Part shown: one piece after another, positions 59,254-64,000 of the stretch
How positions within the stretch are numbered: the stretch's first letter is position 1
Layout: each line of letters starts with the position of its first letter
Source of the DNA: Bolinopsis microptera
Taxonomy: Eukaryota; Ctenophora; Tentaculata; Lobata; Bolinopsidae
Length of the DNA stretch: 64,000 nt
Assembly (NCBI RefSeq): GCF_026151205.1
Contig: NC_087082.1
Span: forward strand, 14,727,365 to 14,791,364
Direction: 5' to 3'
Notes under the pieces: generated by a model
What the model was told of the DNA's origin: nothing
What the model saw: only the letters and a program-made list of their open reading frames with translations
Databases searched by the model: none
Translations under genes and position numbers: made by a program

Positions 59254-59637
59254 CTATAACCTGCCACTTTCGTATCGAAGGGTTGCAACAAATGAAACGA
59301 GTTGTAGCGTGTATTCACATAGCATAAACCTATAAAACATACGGAAAACACGGGGGTTGCAACCTAAAGTGCCAATTAGGTTGAACCACCGTGTAATCAG
59401 ATTAATAGTAGTCACCGCCGTCATGTTTGCCTCTGTGACTATATACTCGCGTAACTTCACTGTTCTTCTTGTTCTTGTAGGCTGCTCAGTGCTACGGTCT
59501 GAACTAAAACTTACTTCGTCTTGAATTACGTCAAGAAATCTTAGAAAAAATCGCTCCGAGACTAACTTTTTAACTCGACCCACTACCACATTCTTATGAT
59601 ATTCTCGTTTATATAATACTAGAAAGCCCGTGGTCAC
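59254..59637 (-). other. Unsupported 127-codon ORF
   Basis: The longest non-repeat ORF in this area (MTTGFLVLYKREYHKN to LRYESGRL). Its start lies in a dispersed repeat. It is Arg/Leu/Val-rich, with no motif recognised and no splice or promoter context. It could be a relic inside a mobile element or chance. Confidence 0.2.
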
Positions 59638-59870
59638 AGGAGGGAAGTTGCAGTTTTATTGCATCAAAAATATCCATCACAACCGAAGACACAGCCGATT
59701 AAAATTTGTCTCGTACTGAATGAGTGAACACAGCGTAATTACCACAATATGACGTTAAAACAATCATTGCACGTGCACGTGCGTGTAAAGGTGTAATAAC
59801 CCTCGCTACCATGGTTACTACGCAAGTTCATATTTTTCGTCTGATTTGCACGTGGGTGGTCGTACAAAAA
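59616..59870 (+). repeat. Dispersed repeat, copy related to 42860-43195
   Basis: AAGCCCGTGGTCACAGGAGG, ATCACAACCGAAGACACAGC and TTTGCACGTGGGTGGTCG align in order with the 42.9-kb copy. Confidence 0.7.
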
Positions 59871-62800
59871 GAATTCTCTGAATTATAAGTAAGATATATA
59901 TATTGTGTATTGATATTCTCATTTTATTGTCAACTAATTAGACGTTTTTTACATTCCCAGAGAGTGCTGAAGTAACGAGAATCTTCTAACCAAAGAACTG
60001 TTTTTAATTGGTCGTTGTAAATTTTCTGTTTATTTTGGCTTTTATAGTTTATAGACGGTGCAGAAACTTGTTAAACTTGTTAAAACCAACTTGACTTTTA
60101 GTTAAAAACTGAATTTATGACTATTACTATTAGTAAGGTGGATCTTAGTTAGTTCTTAGTTGGATCTTTGCTGGATCTTAGTCGTATATTACAGTATTAC
60201 GTGGATCTTAACTTCATATAGCTGGATTCGAGTTGGATTATAACTTAACCTTATGTATATTTTAGCTGGATCTTTCTTGATCTTTGCCGAATCGTACAAA
60301 GAATGTCAACAATGTTTTTTCGTGCTAAAAAGGGTGGTTCCTCCGGAACCTAGTTTGGTGAAAGAAATACCAAAAACTACCAAGAAACACCAAGAAAGTT
60401 AGTGGTCAACATTAGCGCTGGCTTCTATCTCAAATGTGTCCATTAAAATAGGGAGCCATTTGAACCTACCTGAGTACGAGCGTGCTAAATCACTCCACAC
60501 TCGAATTTCGAGATTTTTCTTTAAGATATGTTCCTATTCAAATACCGTGTATGCTTCTATTCGATTGCAGGGTGCGCTTTTATCCAATTGCCGTCATGTT
60601 TCCATCGGTGTTATTTCACCTCCCAATTTTAAAATATTTATCCTGCATGTTTTCCGTTTGAAATACCTCAAGGCTGCTGCTAAACTCATTTAGTACAGCC
60701 ATACAACAAATAGCCTACGGGCACAACTTCACATCACCAGCTTATCGCGGACAAATTCTATTCTATGCCAGTTTTATTATAGTCGTGACCCTGTTTTACA
60801 TCTACCAATGCCAATTATGATTCGGGAACTTTTCGTATAAAATTCACTTCGCAGCAGGGAATAGGTACTAACCGTATACTAACTGCGATCACCGTTTTCG
60901 CAACAGCTTGAGGTAGCAGCCTGGACCTTGACGCGAACTTTTCTCAGGGTTTCAATAAATTACTTTTAAACTAGATTAGCCTACAAGTAGCAATTTTAAA
61001 ACCTTAATAATCGCGTGCAAGTTGAAAACTTTATACTATTAGAACTTTAGAAGTCACCGTCATGAATATTAACAAGCCACGTTTTTCTTTTCTACCTTGT
61101 TTCTGCAACAGTACGTCAAGTAGGCTTATTAAAAAAAGAAGGGAACCCCCGCTAGATATCAAGTTGGCAACTTAGCGCAATAAACACCGTCTATAGCATT
61201 AGTAAAGGCAGGTTAATCTCAACCAGGCGTCATAACGCACCACACCACCCTAACTAGTTTGTAACCGTCGCAACTCCTGTTCAGAAAACTAACTTTGTGT
61301 CTGAATTTCACGCTAACGTCTGTAAGGTCACGGTGTTCACACCTCAAATAACCAGTCTCTGTGAACTGTGAGAATGCGACTTCAAAGTAAAAACAACGTG
61401 TTGAAGTTATTCCACAGCTGTTGATTAGTTTCCGGCAAGTGGCGATGCTGTTCAGACCAACAGACCAGCATTTTCACTTCCATCAAATTCTACGGCCTCC
61501 CATCTCTTTTCAATGCGGTTTATATTATTATCTCTTTAGTAAACATTTTTCCGTGATGGCTCGTGTAAAAGCATTATATTTATTATGCTGAACATTTTAT
61601 AAGAAATTATGAATTTTTTTCAATTTCGACAGATTTCAATAAAGCGGATTTTTCAAAATTTTTGGCGCATAATTATTTTTGGCGCATAATGATTATGTAC
61701 CCAAGGCCAAAAATAACCGTTTTTAACCGATCGATTTAATAATCTCGTGCCATTTGCACGTTCATATATTTTTTCTTTACATTACACTACTGACCATTAT
61801 GAAATACGTTTGCAGCATCGTTTCCACGTCTTATAGTACCGAGTGGCCAAACATTATTATCCAATTGTGGAAGATTTCTTAGATTCAAATGGCACAGAGA
61901 TTATTTTGAGAAGTCCTGGCTTGAAAACGGTTGTACTTTTGGTTTTATACTACCATATGCTAAAACTTTATTCTTGAATCGTCTGCCTAGATGAAATAGC
62001 CACTCTAATCGAACCCTTGCGGATAAAGCGCGATTAAGAGCTCACTTCTACTCTTCTACTCTCGGATCTTCATCAGGGGGCCTAATGAAGGAGTAGCTGG
62101 AGTGTTTGCACTGTCCTTCAGCTTGTGATCCCTGCAAAGCCTCGGATAAACTGTATCTTTCGTCACAAACGATTTAGCATTAAAGCACTCGTGTCCAGAA
62201 GCCAAAAGGAAACTCATATTTCAATCTAATAATACCTCACAAAAAAGTTAAAACTACAACCAATAGTTTAGTTCTTCTTCCGAAGAAGAGTCAGCAACTT
62301 TTCCCGGAATTTCCGAGAAGAACCCCCCATGAACCTGCACATTTGTGCTTGCTGACATTTCAATATGAGGTAGGAAAACAGTTAAACAGATGGTTAAACT
62401 TTATAGAACTTGCGTAGAACATTTTAGGATGCACCTACCTCATTGAGTCATATCACTAAAATATTCATATCAACTTATTAACAATACTAGCTGAATGTTA
62501 AATACTGGGGAGCTAATTATAAAGAACGTTATTGCTTCTTTTATATTGCTTGTGCAGGAGCCATTTCTAGACCTGCAAATTTTTTTGCTTTTGTTTTTTT
62601 TTACTGTTTTCTTAATCTTTAAACACTGCACCCATAGACCATAGCTTACTGTTTTCTTGAAAGTTATATTCAGCTCCCCGAATTCTGCCTGTTTTCTTGC
62701 TACTGTAGGACGTAGGTAATAGCATAAGTATATTGGACATTATTTGACCGGATATTGTGTGAACGGACATTATTTTGAACGGACATTAAAATGAACGCTT

Positions 62801-63011
62801 ATAGTTATAGGTCCTCCAGCGTCCAATTAATTTCTGTTCAAATAAAGTCCGATAAGGTATCCGTATATCGGTTGTCTTGATACCGTTGCAATATAACCAT
62901 AGCATGTTTCCCACTAAGATCAGCGATTATATTATATATATATAACACGCGTTCGCGTTTCTTTAAAACTTATTTTATTCTATTAACAAAGTTATCAATA
63001 CTGAATAGGTG
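59871..63011. other. Intergenic, no gene seen
   Basis: Loosely repeated TTAGTTGGATCTT motifs at 60130-60300. A plus-strand ORF of 85 codons at 60436-60693 has no known motif. A short AACGGACATTA repeat lies at about 62760-62790. No splice-supported gene. Confidence 0.4.
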
Positions 63012-63090
63012 TTACCTGGGGACCCCAGGCTATAATGTTCATAAACACATTCGGCGGGATGACATTGACAGGCTGAGCGCCACCCAGTAA
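63012..63090 (-). repeat. Retroelement-associated repeat, copy 3, inverted
   Basis: The minus strand reads TTACTGGGTGGCGCTCAGCC to CCTGGGGTCCCCAGGTAA, like the copies at 47.3 and 48.8 kb. Confidence 0.85.
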
Positions 63091-64000
63091 CATAGGTGAT
63101 AGTGTGTTAACGGGTGATACTGTAAAATATCTGTTCCATATACTCCACTATTCCAGGACCGTCGACGAGTCCAACTCGGCGCTCGTCCTGGTAGGTTGTA
63201 AACCTACAATGTGAGACTGTGATCAACCTTGTAGTTGTAGCTCTTCAGACGTCTAAACAGATCAGCCAGCTAACACTTCCCCTTCCTGTCCTGTAATAAC
63301 AGTTTACAGTAGCAATCCTGTAGCAGTCCTGTAACAGTCCTGTAATAACAGTAGCCTTCTTTATAGGTGAACGACTACCAGGGAGTATTATATATCCCAC
63401 AAACTGATAACTTAAAGTTATAGAACCTAACCTAACGCGATATTACCTAGTTACGGGGCAGTTATAGGCATCAATACAGAACCACCTGGCAACTAATATA
63501 GAACCACCTGGCAACTAATTTTCTGTGCAGTAAAAAGAGTTGTATTTCTGTGCAGTAATAAAAGAGTTGTAAAATTAGATAGATTAGTACAACTACTAAC
63601 TATCCCTAAGAACAGACTTTTAAAATGTGCTTCTGCCACTATAAAAGCACTCCGCCAGGAGCTCAAATGGTGTGCAAAATAATTTTCATGGTCACATTAC
63701 GGCGGGTAAATGAGAGTTTAAAAGTGCTCAGACCATCGCGAATCGAAATATTTTATTTGTTCGTGTTTGGAAAAAGTTGAAAATCGTTAGTATTTTTGAT
63801 CAATTTTTTAGGTTTCTTTTAAAAGATGTTAAAAGGTTAAAACCTTAAAACACGTACGTTTTGAACTATTAGCGAAAAACTTATTTTTTGGCTTCGCGAA
63901 ATATAGGTGGGCTAGAGAGGTCACAGAGACTTCCGAATAGGTGAAAAATGTTCGCAATGGCCATGCAGATTACATACAACTTAAAAGCAAGTACTTTAAA
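63091..64000. other. Intergenic right edge, short repeats only
   Basis: GTCCTGTAACA-like repeats at about 63315-63350 and a duplicated AGAACCACCTGGCAACTAAT at about 63478 and 63502. No gene seen. Confidence 0.4.

Overview
The window looks like nuclear DNA of an invertebrate animal, probably a small or early-branching marine one. I cannot name the species. The evidence is GT-AG introns, an animal-specific DEG/ENaC channel, AATAAA poly(A) signals, fragments of several non-LTR retrotransposons, and very many minisatellites. Most of the listed open reading frames are artefacts of tandem repeats. The real genes are split into short exons, which I assembled by hand by matching splice sites and phases.

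Layout. (1) From the left edge to 10222, minus strand: an eight-exon gene for a Tyr/Ser/Gly-rich protein of 386 residues, plus a phase-compatible exon running off the left edge. (2) 15277-17722, plus strand: a two-exon DEG/ENaC-type sodium channel of 729 residues, with an acidic insert and furin-like sites in its extracellular part. (3) About 18.0-33.0 kb: gene-poor DNA with 28-bp, 14-bp, 17-bp and 30-bp tandem arrays, palindromes, dispersed repeats and one broken retrotransposon end. (4) 32992-39200, plus strand: a second Tyr-rich gene of 274 residues that appears paralogous to the first. It includes two exons that look mutually exclusive and share one overlapping splice site. (5) 39200-42165: an ORF of 419 residues over six exons, with an acidic start, about 45 Pro-Glu-Ala-Ala repeats and a Lys-rich end. 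Its ATG overlaps the stop codon of gene 4 as TAATG. (6) 42.2-64 kb: mostly intergenic, with retrotransposon fragments, a 545-bp terminal-inverted-repeat element, a cluster of GC-rich hairpins near 55.3 kb and a 1.75-kb Pro-rich minisatellite at 57.2-59.0 kb.

How it may fit together. Both Tyr-rich genes carry clustered CArG boxes, CC(A/T)6GG, the binding site of SRF/MADS factors. One cluster surrounds the first two exons of the minus-strand gene. The other is a 12-copy array in an intron of the plus-strand gene. The channel gene has four CACGTG E-boxes at exact 11-bp spacing upstream. The two Tyr-rich genes share an intron at the same phase after a Tyr/Ser/Arg motif, as well as a His-Lys-Asp/Glu motif, which suggests an old duplication. 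Their function is not recognisable from sequence.
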